From Corynebacterium otitidis ATCC 51513 (GTDB lineage: Bacteria > Actinomycetota > Actinomycetes > Mycobacteriales > Mycobacteriaceae): 64,000 bases of DNA. The position numbers were made by a program, and so were the translations under genes. Numbering within the stretch: the stretch's first letter is position 1; each line of letters starts with the position of its first letter. Where the stretch lies: contig NZ_JH815193.1 of assembly GCF_000296405.1 (NCBI RefSeq), positions 83,170-147,169 of the forward strand, read 5' to 3'. Below the pieces are notes generated by a model. It was given only the letters and a program-made list of their open reading frames with translations. It searched no databases and was not told the DNA's origin. Shown here piece after piece: positions 1 to 9,503 of this stretch.

Positions 1-729
1 TTGGCGAACGGCTCCACCGCGGTCACCACCTTGGGGCTTATCCCCTTAATCGAGACGGTCTTCCTCGTCGCCGTGGCCACCGCCGTCAACAGCCCCGAGA
101 CGACCATGACAGCCTACGCCGGGCTGATCGTCGGGGCAATCACCGCGACGATGGGCGGCGGGGTAGGCGCGGTGGCCCGCGACCGGGCGCTCGGGGTACT
201 TGCCGAGGTGATCAGCTTCGGCCCCTTCAACCCGAAGCTGTGGCTCGCCCGCTTCCTGCCGGCCGCCGCCGTCACGGTGGTGTCCTCCGCGATCGGGGCG
301 TGTGGCATATATGCGCTTGACTCGACCCACGACGTCGAAAGGCTCGTGGTGGCGCTGCTCGCCATTCTTGCCGCCGTGCCAGTGGGGGTCAGCGCTGGGA
401 TGGCCTGTGCGGCCGCGGCGACGGTGCTGCGCGACCCGTTTGCCGTCGTCAATGTGGTGGCCCCGCTGCTGCCCATCACTGCCGGCGTGATCCTCCCGCA
501 CGAGGCGTATCCCCCGGTGTTCAAAGAACTCGCCGCGCTGTGCCCGGGAACCTGGCTCATCGACGCGCTGCGCTCCGCGGCCGTCCCGGGTGTGGGCCTG
601 GCGGAATCCGCGCCCGCCCTCGCGTTGGAGGGACTAGTCTGCGCCGGCTGGCTCGGGGTGGGGCTCGCTGCGATCGGCTGGGCCGCCAGGCGCGTCTATC
701 GCACCGGCGACAACAGAGCGCTGCTCTAG
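1..729 (+). CDS. ABC-2 type transporter permease, 5'-truncated by window edge
   Basis: The reading frame is open from the first base and ends with TAG at 727-729. The TTG at base 1 is probably internal, because no upstream sequence is visible to show a ribosome site. The 242 visible residues hold about five or six hydrophobic segments separated by short loops, with a Gly/Ala-rich membrane pattern and a positively charged C-terminus. This resembles the permease subunit of ABC-2 exporters. The ATPase partner would lie to the left of the window. Substrate is unknown. It is followed by a bidirectional terminator shared with fhs. Family assignment rests on hydrophobicity and general resemblance, so moderate confidence. 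Confidence 0.6.
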   Translation: MANGSTAVTTLGLIPLIETVFLVAVATAVNSPETTMTAYAGLIVGAITATMGGGVGAVARDRALGVLAEVISFGPFNPKLWLARFLPAAAVTVVSSAIGACGIYALDSTHDVERLVVALLAILAAVPVGVSAGMACAAAATVLRDPFAVVNVVAPLLPITAGVILPHEAYPPVFKELAALCPGTWLIDALRSAAVPGVGLAESAPALALEGLVCAGWLGVGLAAIGWAARRVYRTGDNRALL

Positions 730-898
730 CAGCTTCTTCGCCCGAGGGACGAGGACCTGGTAGGCGTAGCCTGGGCGAGCCGTTGTCCGGCCCCACCACC
801 GCGAGACATCTCGCCGGTGGGCTTCTCCCAGCGGCCGGCCGCATGCTGTCCTCGGGAGGCGATCGCACGCCCCACAGTGGCTATTTCTTGTGGGCTCT

Positions 899-942
899 AA
901 AAGCCCGCCCCGGAAGCGTTCGTGCTTCCGGGGCGGGCTTTT
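899..942. terminator. Bidirectional rho-independent terminator
   Basis: A perfect 17-bp inverted repeat (901-917 and 924-940) with a 6-nt loop is flanked by AA before and TT after, giving U-runs on both strands. It lies between the convergent permease gene and fhs. Bases 730-898 between the permease stop and this hairpin show nothing else recognisable. Confidence 0.9.
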
Positions 943-985
943 CACGGCAACGCGGCACGTACGCCGCGGCTAGGGCGTGGTCCTC

Positions 986-2644
986 TTAGAAGAGGCCGAC
1001 GACCTTGCCTTCCTCGTCGATGTCGATCTTCTCCGCCGAGGGCTTCTTCGGCAGGCCCGGCATCGTCATGACGTTGCCGGTGAGAGCGACGACGAAGCCG
1101 GCGCCGGTGCGCGGCTGCAGCTCGCGGACCGTGAGGGTGTGGCCCTCCGGGGCGCCGAGCTCGGAGGCGTCGTCGGAGAAGGAGAACTGGTTCTTCGAGA
1201 CGCACACCGGGAGCTTGTCCCAGCCGTTGTCCTTGAGCTTCTTCAAGTCCTTCTTCGCGTCCTTGGTGAAGACGACCTTGTCGGCGTGGTAGAGCTCCTT
1301 GGCGATGGTGTTGAGCGTCGCCTCGACGCCCTCCTCCGGGTCGTAGAGCTGCTTGGAGCCCTCGCCGAGGTTGTCGAGCACCTTCTTCGCCAGGTCGCGG
1401 GCGCCCTCGCCGCCCTCGGCCCAGACCTTGGACTCGGAGAGCGCGACGCCGAAGTCCTCGGCCCACTTCGCCATGAACTCGCGCTCCTTGTCGGAGTCGA
1501 TCGGGAAGAGGTTGAGGGCGACGACCGGCTCGACGCCGAACTTGCGGAGGTTCTCGATGTGGCGCTCGAGGTTGGGCAGGCCGGCCTTGAGCGCGTCGAG
1601 GTTCTCCTCGTTGAGGTCGTCCTTCGCGACGCCGCCGTTGTACTTCAGCGAGCGGATGGTCGCGACGATGACCGCGCCGGCGGCCGAGAGGCCGCCGAAG
1701 CGGGCCTTGATGTCGAAGAACTTCTCCGCGCCGAGGTCCGCGCCGAAGCCCGCCTCGGTGAAGACGTAGTCCGCGGTGCGCAGCGCCGTGTCGGTGGCGA
1801 GCAGCGTGTTGCAGCCGTGCGCAATGTTCGCGAACGGGCCGCCGTGCACGTAGGCTGGGGTGCCGCCGAGGGTCTGCACGAGGTTCGGGTTGATGGTGTC
1901 CTTGAGCAGGACGGTCAGCGCGCCCTCGGCCTTGAGCTCGCGGACGGTGACGGGCTTCTTGTCGTAGGTCAGCCCGATGTTGATGTTGCCGATGCGCTCC
2001 TTGAGGTCGGAGAGCGACGTCGCGAGCCCGACGACCGCCATGATCTCGGAGGCGGCGGTGATGGTGAAGCCGTCCTGGCGGGGCACGCCCGAGGTGGGGC
2101 CCCCCAGGCCGACGACCACGTGGCGCAGGGCGCGGTCGTTGACGTCGACGCAGCGCTGCCAGGTGACCTGGCGCGGGTCGATGTTGAGCTCGTTGCCCTG
2201 GTGGATGTGGTTGTCGATGATCGAGGCGAGCGTGTTGTTCGCCGCGGTGATCGCGTGGAAGTCGCCGGTGAAGTGGAGGTTGATGTCCTCCATCGGGACG
2301 ACCTGCGAGTAGCCGCCGCCGGCAGCGCCGCCCTTGACGCCCATGACCGGGCCCTGGGAGGGCTCGCGGATCGCGGCGATGGCGTTCTTGCCCTCGAGGG
2401 TGAAGGCGTCGGCCAGGCCGATGAGCGTGGTGGACTTGCCCTCGCCGGCGGGCGTCGGGGACATGCCGGTGACGAGGATCAGCTTGCCCTTGCGGGGCTG
2501 GTCGGCCACGAGGCTGGCGTCGACCTTGGCCTTGTTGCCGCCGTACGGGATGAACGCGTCGTCCGGGATCCCCGCGCGCTTCGCGATATCCTCGATAGGC
2601 TCCAGCTTGTGGTTCTGTGCGATTTCGACATCGGAAAGTGCCAT
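986..2644 (-). CDS. fhs: Formate--tetrahydrofolate ligase
   Basis: Makes 10-formyl-THF from formate, THF and ATP, feeding one-carbon units to purine and formyl-Met synthesis in the cytosol. The 552-residue product is the usual length of the family. The P-loop TPAGEGKST is at residues 64-72, followed by the family segment REPSQGPVMGVKGGAAGGG. The ATG at 2644 is preceded by TACCAT (2657-2652) with a 7-nt spacer, which suggests a leaderless mRNA. It is transcribed alone, convergent with the permease and divergent from the DUF202 pair. It connects functionally with metF and metE elsewhere in the window. Identification is secure. Confidence 0.97.
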   Translation of the reverse strand: MALSDVEIAQNHKLEPIEDIAKRAGIPDDAFIPYGGNKAKVDASLVADQPRKGKLILVTGMSPTPAGEGKSTTLIGLADAFTLEGKNAIAAIREPSQGPVMGVKGGAAGGGYSQVVPMEDINLHFTGDFHAITAANNTLASIIDNHIHQGNELNIDPRQVTWQRCVDVNDRALRHVVVGLGGPTSGVPRQDGFTITAASEIMAVVGLATSLSDLKERIGNINIGLTYDKKPVTVRELKAEGALTVLLKDTINPNLVQTLGGTPAYVHGGPFANIAHGCNTLLATDTALRTADYVFTEAGFGADLGAEKFFDIKARFGGLSAAGAVIVATIRSLKYNGGVAKDDLNEENLDALKAGLPNLERHIENLRKFGVEPVVALNLFPIDSDKEREFMAKWAEDFGVALSESKVWAEGGEGARDLAKKVLDNLGEGSKQLYDPEEGVEATLNTIAKELYHADKVVFTKDAKKDLKKLKDNGWDKLPVCVSKNQFSFSDDASELGAPEGHTLTVRELQPRTGAGFVVALTGNVMTMPGLPKKPSAEKIDIDEEGKVVGLF

Positions 2645-2720
2645 GACTCCGATGGTAGCGACGACACGGAGCCCCGTGTGGTGGACTTACTCACATTGCC
2701 GGACTTTGGGGGTTGTGCTA

Positions 2721-3101
2721 ATGCCCGAGAGGGAAGACATTCGGCGCCGCGTGTTGGGCGGCGGCGAGGAACCCGACCCGAGATTCAGCCTCGCTAATGA
2801 GCGGACGTTTCTCGCGTGGACGCGCACGTCGCTCGCGCTGCTCGCCGGCGGCATTGCCGTCGGCGCGCTACCGAGCGAGTTCCTTCCCGGGACGAGCCGC
2901 CTGCCGCTGTCGGTGGCGCTGCTCGCGCTCGGGCTCGTCACGGCCGTCTCCGCGGCGGCGCGCTGGCTCAAGGTCGAGCGGGCGCTGCGCCACCGCCGCC
3001 CCCTGCCGCTGCCCGGCCTCCTGCCGGCGGTGAGCGCGGGCGTGGCGCTCGGCGCGCTGGCCGCGGCGGTCATCTTCCTGGTCTCGGGGCTGGGCTCGTG
3101 A
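2721..3101 (+). CDS. DUF202 (YidH-like) membrane protein
   Basis: A 126-residue protein with the DUF202 hallmark FSLANERTFLAWTRTSLAL near the N-terminus, followed by three predicted membrane segments (about residues 35-50, 62-82 and 105-124). DUF202 proteins are small inner-membrane proteins of unknown function. The ATG at 2721 is chosen because the conserved domain starts about 20 residues later; longer in-frame extensions overlap the fhs promoter. Its stop overlaps the GTG of the next DUF202 gene by 4 nt, so the two are translationally coupled and may form a hetero-oligomer (inference). Confidence 0.85.
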   Translation: MPEREDIRRRVLGGGEEPDPRFSLANERTFLAWTRTSLALLAGGIAVGALPSEFLPGTSRLPLSVALLALGLVTAVSAAARWLKVERALRHRRPLPLPGLLPAVSAGVALGALAAAVIFLVSGLGS

Positions 3102-3442
3102 CCGGCGAGGCGAGCGGAGGCCCGGGCTTCGACCCGGGCCTCCAGCCGGAGCGCACCACCCTGTCGTGGACGCGGATGAGCCTCGCGCTGCTCGTCGTCT
3201 CCGCGCTCATCCTGCGCTGGCTCGACACGCTCGGCGCGGCGGCGCTCGTGCTCGTCTCCGGATTCGCGGCGCTCGCCTGCGGGCTCATGGCCGCGCAGCG
3301 GCGCCGCTACCGCGCCGCCCGCGGCGCCATTGAGAGCGGCGCGCCGCGCCCGCCGCTGGCGAGCATCGCGGCGATGACGGCGGGCGAGATTCTCCTCGGA
3401 CTCGCCGCGCTCGCGATCGTCGTCGGCCACGAGATTCTCTAG
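3098..3442 (+). CDS. DUF202 membrane protein, second copy
   Basis: A 114-residue paralogue-like partner of the preceding gene. It keeps the shortened DUF202 signature LQPERTTLSWTRMSLALLV (about residues 15-34) and three hydrophobic segments. The GTG start at 3098 overlaps the upstream TGA (GTGA, 4 nt), a classic coupled arrangement. Tandem DUF202 genes of this kind are common in actinobacteria, but no function is established. Bases 3443-3563 to the convergent aspA stop contain only short GC-rich repeats without a convincing U-tract. Confidence 0.85.
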   Translation: MTGEASGGPGFDPGLQPERTTLSWTRMSLALLVVSALILRWLDTLGAAALVLVSGFAALACGLMAAQRRRYRAARGAIESGAPRPPLASIAAMTAGEILLGLAALAIVVGHEIL

Positions 3443-3563
3443 CCGCCGGCAGCGCTAATGGCCCGCACCAAAGGGCGCCTGCGCACTCCCCTCCCCTATT
3501 TGCGGGGACGGCGCCGAGTTCGGCGGCCGACACCCGAAAATTAGGGAAGCGAAATAGAACCGC

Positions 3564-5174
3564 TTAGTCGTTGTCGAGGTAGATCTTCCCCTGGAATTCG
3601 GGGTGCATGAGATTCTCCGGGGAAAGGACCCGGTCGAGGGTCTTTTCGTCGAGGAGTTCGCGCTCGAGGACGACCTCGCGGACCGTTTTCCCGGTCTCGT
3701 GGGCCTCGCGGGCGACGAGGTCGCCGTTGTGGTGCCCGATGAACGGGTTGAGGTAGGTGACGATCCCGATGGAGTTGTCGACGTTGCGCCGGCACACCTC
3801 GGGGTTGGCGGTAATACCCTCGATGCACTTCTCCCGCAGCGTGATCGCCGCGTTGCGCAGGATGCGCAGCGACTGGAAGAGCGCCTCGCCGATGACGGGC
3901 TCCATGACGTTGAGCTGCAGCTGGCCCGCCTCGGAGGCCATGCCGACGGTGAGGTCGTTGCCGAAGACCTTGAAGGCCACCTGGTTGACGACCTCGGGGA
4001 TGACGGGGTTGACCTTGCCGGGCATGATCGACGAGCCCGCCTGGCGGGCGGGCACGTTGATCTCCCCCAACCCGGCCCGCGGCCCCGAGGCGAGCAGGCG
4101 CAGGTCGTTGGAGATCTTCGAGAGCTTCGTCGCCGCGCGCTTGAGCGCCGAATGCGCGAGCACGTAGGCGCCCGTGTCCGAGGTCGCCTCGATGAGGTCG
4201 TAGGCCGTGGTGATCTCCAGGCCGGTGACCTCGGAGAGCGCCGCGACGACCTGGTGGCGGTAGCCGGCCGGCGTGTTGACCCCGGTGCCGATCGCGGTGG
4301 CGCCGAGGTTGACCTCGAGCAGGCGGCGCGCCGCGTCGCGCAGCACGTTCTGCTCCTCGGCGATGTTGTGGGCGAACGCGCGGAACTCGTCGCCGAGCGT
4401 CATGGGCACGGCGTCCTGCAGCTGAGTGCGGCCCATCTTTAGGATGTCGGCGAACTCGTTGCCCTTCTTCGCGAGCGCCTGCTCGAGGTCCTTGAACGCG
4501 TCGATGAGGCGCACGAGCTCGGCGTAGACGCCGAGCCTGAAGCCCGTCGGGTAGGCGTCGTTCGTCGACTGGCTCATGTTGACGTCGTCGTTGGGGTGGA
4601 TGACGTCGTAGGTGCCCTTCTTCTCGCCCAGGTACTCGAGCGCGAGGTTCGCGACGACCTCGTTGGTGTTCATGTTCAGCGAGGTGCCCGCCCCGCCCTG
4701 GAACACGTCGAGCGGGAACTGGTCCATGCAGCGGCCCTTGTCGAGGATCTCGTCGCAGGCCCACATGATCGCCTCGGCCTTGCGGCGCGGCAGGGTGTGC
4801 AGCCGCCGGTTCGCGAGCGCGGCGGCCTTCTTCACGGCGACCATCCCGCGGATGAAGCTCGGCACCTGGTTGATCGTCGTGCGCGAGATCTGGAAGTTCT
4901 CCACCGCGCGCAGCGTGTGGATGCCGTAGTAGGCGTCGGCCGGCACCTCCATGGTGCCGAGCAGGTCCTCCTCGGTGCGGGTCTTGCCCGAGGTGCCCGG
5001 GCCGGCGGCCGCGCGGGCGGCGCGCTCCCGCTTCGCGGCCGCGGCCGCGGGGCTGATCTCCTCGCCGGTCGGCACGTCGGCGATCGTCTCGTCCGCGCCG
5101 GGCGTGGCCTCGGCGGGCTTCTTCTCGGCCGCGGGCTTGGCGTCGCTCTTCTTCTTCGGCTTCTTCGCCGCCAT
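3564..5174 (-). CDS. aspA: Aspartate ammonia-lyase
   Basis: Converts L-aspartate reversibly to fumarate and ammonia. The fumarase/aspartase signature [11 protein letters not shown] is at residues 380-390, with conserved [13 protein letters not shown] (about 199-211) and the C-terminal hydrophobic/charged domain. The 536 residues exceed the roughly 470 of enteric enzymes because of an extension of about 70 residues rich in Lys, Ala and Pro before the catalytic core begins near [13 protein letters not shown] (72-84). Long AspA N-termini also occur in other corynebacteria, so this is not a misplaced start. The region upstream carries GAGAGGGGA as ribosome site. hisG lies 118 nt upstream on the same strand, but a GC-rich hairpin (5225-5240) separates them. 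Confidence 0.95.
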   Translation of the reverse strand: MAAKKPKKKSDAKPAAEKKPAEATPGADETIADVPTGEEISPAAAAAKRERAARAAAGPGTSGKTRTEEDLLGTMEVPADAYYGIHTLRAVENFQISRTTINQVPSFIRGMVAVKKAAALANRRLHTLPRRKAEAIMWACDEILDKGRCMDQFPLDVFQGGAGTSLNMNTNEVVANLALEYLGEKKGTYDVIHPNDDVNMSQSTNDAYPTGFRLGVYAELVRLIDAFKDLEQALAKKGNEFADILKMGRTQLQDAVPMTLGDEFRAFAHNIAEEQNVLRDAARRLLEVNLGATAIGTGVNTPAGYRHQVVAALSEVTGLEITTAYDLIEATSDTGAYVLAHSALKRAATKLSKISNDLRLLASGPRAGLGEINVPARQAGSSIMPGKVNPVIPEVVNQVAFKVFGNDLTVGMASEAGQLQLNVMEPVIGEALFQSLRILRNAAITLREKCIEGITANPEVCRRNVDNSIGIVTYLNPFIGHHNGDLVAREAHETGKTVREVVLERELLDEKTLDRVLSPENLMHPEFQGKIYLDND

Positions 5175-5199
5175 GGGTCGGTTCGTCCCCTCTCGCCTG

Positions 5200-5217
5200 A
5201 CTATCTGTCTCGGACAG
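5200..5217 (-). promoter_or_regulatory. Candidate aspA promoter with palindrome
   Basis: On the minus strand GATAGT (5205-5200) could be the -10 element of aspA, about 25 nt before the start. A 13-bp palindrome CTGTCtcgGACAG (5205-5217) abuts it and would place a dimeric regulator at the promoter. No specific regulator is recognised. A hairpin of 7-bp arms (5225-5231 and 5234-5240) just upstream may end hisG transcripts. Confidence 0.3.
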
Positions 5218-5292
5218 CGCCCGACCGCGCGTGCGCGCGGCCGGGCGGCTCGGGGTTCATGGTAGCGCGGGGGCCCGCGTCCGGGGGCGGCG

Positions 5293-6144
5293 CTAGATGC
5301 GCGCGATGCGCAGGTCCGAAGCGAGGATCGCCTCCGCGCCGACGGCGCCGAGCCGGTCCATGACCTCGTTGGCCTGCGCCCGCGGGATCATGGCGCGCAC
5401 CGCGACCCAGCCCTCGCGCGCGAGCGGCGCGACCGTCGGGCTGGAGAGCCCGGGGCTTAAGCGCGTGGCCTCGTCGAGGCGGGCGGAGTCGATGTTGTAG
5501 TCGAGCATGACATAGTTGTGCGCGTTGAGGATGCCGGTGATGCGGCCGAGCACGACGTTGTGCGCCTCGGAGAGCTCGGCCCCCTTGCGCTTGACGAGCA
5601 CCGCCTCGGAGGTGACGATCGGCTCGCCGAAGGGCTCGAGGCCCTGCTTGCGCAGCGTCGCGCCGGTGGAGACGACGTCCGCGATGACGTCGGCGACGCC
5701 GAGCTTGATGGAGACCTCCACCGCCCCGTCGAGGCGGATGACGGTGGCCTCGATACCGCGGCGCTCGAGGTCGCGGCGCACGAGCCTGGGGTACGACGTC
5801 GCGATGCGCAGCCCCCCGAGGTCCTCGGCGGCGATGCCCGCGCCGCGGGGCGCGGCGTAGCGGAACGTCGAGTCGCCGAAGCCGAGCGCCATGACCTCCT
5901 CGACGTCGGCGCCCGAGTCGAGCGCGAGGTCGCGGCCGGTGATCCCGAGGTCGAGCTGCCCGCCGGCGACGTAGATGGCGATGTCCTTGGGCCGAAGGAA
6001 GAAGAACTCCACCCCGCCGGCCTCGTCCCTCGTGGAGAGCGCCTTGCTGTCGCGGCGGCCGGCGTAGCCGGCCTCGGTGAGGATGGTGCTCGCCCTCTCG
6101 GAGAGGGAGCCCTTGTTGGGCAGCGCGATGCGGATCAGCGACAT
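5293..6144 (-). CDS. hisG: ATP phosphoribosyltransferase, long form
   Basis: Catalyses the first step of histidine synthesis, joining ATP and PRPP. The 283-residue length is that of the long form with a C-terminal regulatory ACT-like domain (about residues 210-283) that binds histidine, so no separate HisZ is needed. The N-terminus IALPNKGSL (6-14) and the PRPP-site region [14 protein letters not shown] (about 166-179) are typical. GAGGAC lies 5 nt before the ATG. It is 61 nt downstream of hisE and likely cotranscribed with it, so the first two steps of the pathway are coupled. Feedback inhibition is known for this family. Confidence 0.96.
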   Translation of the reverse strand: MSLIRIALPNKGSLSERASTILTEAGYAGRRDSKALSTRDEAGGVEFFFLRPKDIAIYVAGGQLDLGITGRDLALDSGADVEEVMALGFGDSTFRYAAPRGAGIAAEDLGGLRIATSYPRLVRRDLERRGIEATVIRLDGAVEVSIKLGVADVIADVVSTGATLRKQGLEPFGEPIVTSEAVLVKRKGAELSEAHNVVLGRITGILNAHNYVMLDYNIDSARLDEATRLSPGLSSPTVAPLAREGWVAVRAMIPRAQANEVMDRLGAVGAEAILASDLRIARI

Positions 6145-6205
6145 CTAGTCCTCGCTTCTTACTCGAACGGTGCGGGTGGGTCGATCGGGGGCCTTCTTTA
6201 GAGGC

Positions 6206-6469
6206 CTAGAGGTGTCGGTAGACGTCCTCGGGGCTAATCCCCCGGGCGATCATGACGACCTGCGCCCAGTAGATGAGCTGGGAGATCTCCTCGGCGAGCG
6301 CGTCGTCGGACTCGTGCTCGGCGGCGAGCCACACCTCCCCGGCCTCCTCGATGACCTTCTTGCCCAGGGAGTGGATCCCCCCGTCGAGCGCCGCGACCGT
6401 CCCGGAGCCGGCCGGCCGGGTCCTAGCCTTCTCGGCGAGTTCCGCAAAGAGTGTGTCGAAGTCTTTCAC
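6206..6469 (-). CDS. hisE: Phosphoribosyl-ATP pyrophosphatase
   Basis: Hydrolyses phosphoribosyl-ATP to phosphoribosyl-AMP, the second histidine step. The 87 residues form a single MazG-like helical domain, with the metal-binding [14 protein letters not shown] segment (about 40-53) and the typical [19 protein letters not shown]-terminus. The start is GTG at 6469. CACAAT (6482-6477) ends 7 nt before it, so the hisEG transcript may begin leaderless here. It is immediately upstream of hisG, and the HAD gene ends 44 nt before it. Confidence 0.95.
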   Translation of the reverse strand: MKDFDTLFAELAEKARTRPAGSGTVAALDGGIHSLGKKVIEEAGEVWLAAEHESDDALAEEISQLIYWAQVVMIARGISPEDVYRHL

Positions 6470-6512
6470 AGCACCTATTGTGGCACGGCTAACGAGCGCC
6501 CGCCCGGGCGGG

Positions 6513-7205
6513 CTAGCGGAACGACTCGTAGGCGGCCCGCACGTCCGCGACGTCCAGCCCGCTAAATCCCCCGGCGCCGAAGAGCTCGCCGAACACCCGC
6601 ACGCCCGCGGGCGGGGTCTGCCCGGCGGCGGGCAGACCGATCACCCGGCAGCCGGCCGCGGCCCCCGCGGTCATGCCCGAGGTGGAGTCCTCGAAGACGA
6701 GGCAGTCCCCGGGCTCCACGCCGACGATGCCCGCGGCCTTGAGGTACATGTCCGGGGCGGGCTTGGGGCTTTTCACCTCGTCGCCGGCGACGGAGCCGCT
6801 AAAGAACTCCTCACCCACCGCCGCGATCGAGATGTCCGCCAGGCGGCGCACCGTGTTCGTCGTGACGAGCATGGGGACCCCCTCGTCGCGCAGCGCGCCA
6901 AGCAGCCCGCGCAGCCCCGGGTGCGGCTCGAGGTTCTCAGACAGTAGCCCCTCCATGCGCCGGTACATCTCCTCGCGCAACACCGCGGCCTCGGCGTCGG
7001 TGACGCTCACCCCGGCGTACTCCGCGCAGACCTTCAGCGTGTTGGCGAACGTCCCGCCGAGCGTGGTCTCCCGGATTGTCGGGGTGATGCGCCGGCCGAG
7101 CTTCTCGCTGAGCTCGTAGGTCGCGATCCCCCACAGCGGCTCCGTGTCGACCATGGTGCCGTCCATGTCCCAGAAGATCGCGGGCGGCGTCGGATTAGCG
7201 GCCAA
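6513..7205 (-). CDS. HAD-family phosphatase (beta-phosphoglucomutase-like), coupled to mshC
   Basis: A 230-residue haloacid-dehalogenase hydrolase. Motif I is [11 protein letters not shown] (residues 13-23) with the nucleophilic Asp and acid/base Asp two residues later. A helical cap follows (about 25-90), motif II is VTTNT (about 114-118), motif III Lys is in [11 protein letters not shown] (about 147-157), and motif IV is VFEDSTSGM (about 173-181). These identify a sugar- or inositol-phosphate phosphatase or mutase type, but not the substrate. The TTG start at 7205 overlaps the mshC stop by 11 nt with GGGGA upstream, so translation is coupled to mshC. That context suggests a role in mycothiol synthesis, but this is inference; it may be a general housekeeping phosphatase. 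Confidence 0.85.
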   Translation of the reverse strand: MAANPTPPAIFWDMDGTMVDTEPLWGIATYELSEKLGRRITPTIRETTLGGTFANTLKVCAEYAGVSVTDAEAAVLREEMYRRMEGLLSENLEPHPGLRGLLGALRDEGVPMLVTTNTVRRLADISIAAVGEEFFSGSVAGDEVKSPKPAPDMYLKAAGIVGVEPGDCLVFEDSTSGMTAGAAAGCRVIGLPAAGQTPPAGVRVFGELFGAGGFSGLDVADVRAAYESFR

Positions 7206-8487
7206 GGCGGATCCCCAAGAGAGCCTCGGTCGCGGCCGCCACGAGCCTAGAGGAGGCCGGCAGCTCGCTCAGCGGCGCGGCCTCGGCGCGCGCCGGGCCG
7301 GCCTCCGCGCCGGTGGGCAGGATCTCGTCGGCCCACGTGTCGAGCGCGCGCAGCGCGCCCGGGCTGTCGAGGTCGTCGGCGAGGCGCTCGCGCAGCTCCG
7401 CGACGACGGCGCGGGCCCGCTCGTCGCTGCCGCCCTGGCCGGCGGCCGCCCGCCAGCGCGCGAGGCGCCGCTCGGCGACGGTGAGGATCTCCGCGGACCA
7501 GTCGCGATCACCCCGGTAGTGCGAGTCGTAGACGCTCGCGCGGATCGCGTCCGGCTCGTGCCCGTCGTCGGTGAGGTCCTTGACGAACACGAGGTTGCCC
7601 AGCGACTTCGACATCTTCGTGCCGTCGAGGGAGATCATGCCCGCGTGCACGTAGTGGCCCGCCATGCGCTCCACGCCGCGGGCCGCCTCGGCGTGCGCGG
7701 CGGAGTACTCGTGGTGCGGGAACGCGAGGTCCGAGCCGCCGCCGTTGATGGCGAACGGCACGCCCAGGCGGTTCGCGGCGATCGCCGCGCACTCGATGTG
7801 CCAGCCCGGCCGCCCGGGGCCGAACGGCGAGTCCCACGCCGGCTCGCCGTCGCGGTGCGCGCGCCAGATGAGCGCGTCGAGCGGGTCGCGCTTGCCGGGG
7901 CGGTCCGGGTCCCCGCCGCGCTCGGGGAAGATCTCCGCCATCTCCGAGTCGCTGTAGTTCGACACGTAGCCGAAGCGCGCCGTCGCCTCCCGCGAGGCGT
8001 AGACGTCCGGGTACTCGTCGTCGTCGACGACGTAGGCCGCGCCCTTATCCAGGAGCTCGCCGACGATCTCGACGATCTCGTCGACGACCTCGGTGGCGCC
8101 GACGAAGAAGTCCGGCGGCAGCACCCGAAGCGCGGCCATGTCGCCGCGGAACTTCTCCACCTGGGAGTCGCCCAGCTCGCGCCAGTCGACGTTGTCGCGC
8201 TCCGCGCGCTCGAAGAGCGGGTCGTCGACGTCGGTGACGTTCTGCGCGTAGCGCACGCTCACCCCGTTGTCGAGGAGCTGGCGGTTAATGAGGTCGAACG
8301 CGAGGTACGTGGCCGCGTGGCCGAGGTGCGTCGAGTCGTACGGGGTGATGCCACACACGTAGAGGCCGAGCGGCCCCTCCTCGGGGACGTCGACCTCCCT
8401 GATCTCGCGGTCGGCCGTGTCGTAGAGCCGAAGCGGCGAGGACTGGCCGGGCACGGTGGGGATGTCGGGGCGGCTCCATGTCTGCAT
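7195..8487 (-). CDS. mshC: L-cysteine:1D-myo-inositol 2-amino-2-deoxy-alpha-D-glucopyranoside ligase
   Basis: ATP-dependent ligase joining cysteine to GlcN-inositol, the penultimate step of mycothiol synthesis. It is a cysteinyl-tRNA synthetase paralogue. Visible features are the zinc Cys in [16 protein letters not shown] (Cys45, HIGH-like THLGHA at 53-58), the [14 protein letters not shown] segment, [12 protein letters not shown] and TKMSKSLGN (KMSKS). The MshC-specific N-terminus [10 protein letters not shown] supports a start at 8487. A GTG three codons upstream is less likely, since TACAGT (8500-8495) ends exactly 7 nt before 8487, as in other leaderless genes here. At 430 residues it is too short for CysRS with its anticodon domain. 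The HAD gene overlaps its 3' end. Confidence 0.95.
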   Translation of the reverse strand: MQTWSRPDIPTVPGQSSPLRLYDTADREIREVDVPEEGPLGLYVCGITPYDSTHLGHAATYLAFDLINRQLLDNGVSVRYAQNVTDVDDPLFERAERDNVDWRELGDSQVEKFRGDMAALRVLPPDFFVGATEVVDEIVEIVGELLDKGAAYVVDDDEYPDVYASREATARFGYVSNYSDSEMAEIFPERGGDPDRPGKRDPLDALIWRAHRDGEPAWDSPFGPGRPGWHIECAAIAANRLGVPFAINGGGSDLAFPHHEYSAAHAEAARGVERMAGHYVHAGMISLDGTKMSKSLGNLVFVKDLTDDGHEPDAIRASVYDSHYRGDRDWSAEILTVAERRLARWRAAAGQGGSDERARAVVAELRERLADDLDSPGALRALDTWADEILPTGAEAGPARAEAAPLSELPASSRLVAAATEALLGIRLGR

Positions 8488-8556
8488 GAGACACACTGTA
8501 ACGCCCGACCACCCCCGGCCTCGGGCGGGCGGCTCGGCCCGGAAGCGAGCCTTACG

Positions 8557-9429
8557 CTACAGCGGGTCGAGCACGCCCACCGCGAGCAGCGCCATGACCG
8601 CGAGACCGACGGGGATGCGGTAGGCCGCGAACCACGCGAACGAGTGGTGGGAGACGAACTTGAGCAGCCAGGCGATGGACGCGTAGCCGATGACGAACGC
8701 GATCGCCACGCCCACGAGGATCTGCGGGGTGGTCGCCGCCTGGCCCACGGTGTTGCTGAAGACGTTGGGCAGCTCGAAGAGCCCGGAGCCGAAGACCGCG
8801 GGGATCGCCAGCAGGAACGAGAACCGCGCCGCGACCTCTCGCTCGAGGCCGAGGAACAGGCCCGCGGAGATCGTGCCGCCCGAGCGCGACACGCCGGGCA
8901 CGAGCGCGAGGCACTGCGCCGCGCCCATCGTCACCGCGTCGCTCATCCGCAGCTCCTCGAAGCCGCGGCTCTTCGAGCCCGCCCGCTCCGCGAGGATGAA
9001 CACGAAAGAAAAGGCGACGAGCACGCCCGCGGTGATCCACAGGTTGCGCAGGTTCCCGCGGATAAGGTCCTGGAGCAAAAAGCCCACCACGGCGACCGGG
9101 ATGGAGCCGACGATGATCATCCAGCCCATCCGGTAGTCGAGGCCGCGCTTCGCCTTGTTCGCCAGGCCCTTAAACCAGCCGGTCGCGATCGTCCAGATGT
9201 CCTTGGCGAAGAACACGAGGACGGCGAGCTCCGTGCCGAGCTGGATCACGGCCGTGAACGAGGCGCCGGCGTCGGCGTCGAAGAACAGCTCCGAGACGAT
9301 CCTCAGGTGCCCCGAGGAGCTCACCGGGAGGAACTCGGTGAGCCCCTGCACCACGGAGAGCACGAGGACCTGCAGCCAGGTCATATCGGCCGCCGGCTCC
9401 GCCGCGGCGGCGAGCGAAAGATCATGCAC
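8557..9429 (-). CDS. uppP: Undecaprenyl-diphosphatase
   Basis: Membrane enzyme that dephosphorylates undecaprenyl pyrophosphate to recycle the lipid carrier for peptidoglycan and arabinogalactan assembly. Both signatures are present: [13 protein letters not shown] (about residues 33-45) and [20 protein letters not shown] (about 177-196). About eight hydrophobic segments are visible and the 290-residue length is normal. The GTG at 9429 gives an N-terminal stretch [13 protein letters not shown] like that of other corynebacterial UppP proteins; an internal ATG at 9384 would give a shorter protein. It is 69 nt upstream of mshC on the same strand. The family also confers bacitracin tolerance. Confidence 0.96.
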   Translation of the reverse strand: MHDLSLAAAAEPAADMTWLQVLVLSVVQGLTEFLPVSSSGHLRIVSELFFDADAGASFTAVIQLGTELAVLVFFAKDIWTIATGWFKGLANKAKRGLDYRMGWMIIVGSIPVAVVGFLLQDLIRGNLRNLWITAGVLVAFSFVFILAERAGSKSRGFEELRMSDAVTMGAAQCLALVPGVSRSGGTISAGLFLGLEREVAARFSFLLAIPAVFGSGLFELPNVFSNTVGQAATTPQILVGVAIAFVIGYASIAWLLKFVSHHSFAWFAAYRIPVGLAVMALLAVGVLDPL

Positions 9430-9503
9430 CCGGGAGAGCCTAATACATTCACGCTCCCCGCCGGGGCGCCGGGCCGGGCGGCCCGGTTGGTAGAATCCCG
9501 CCC

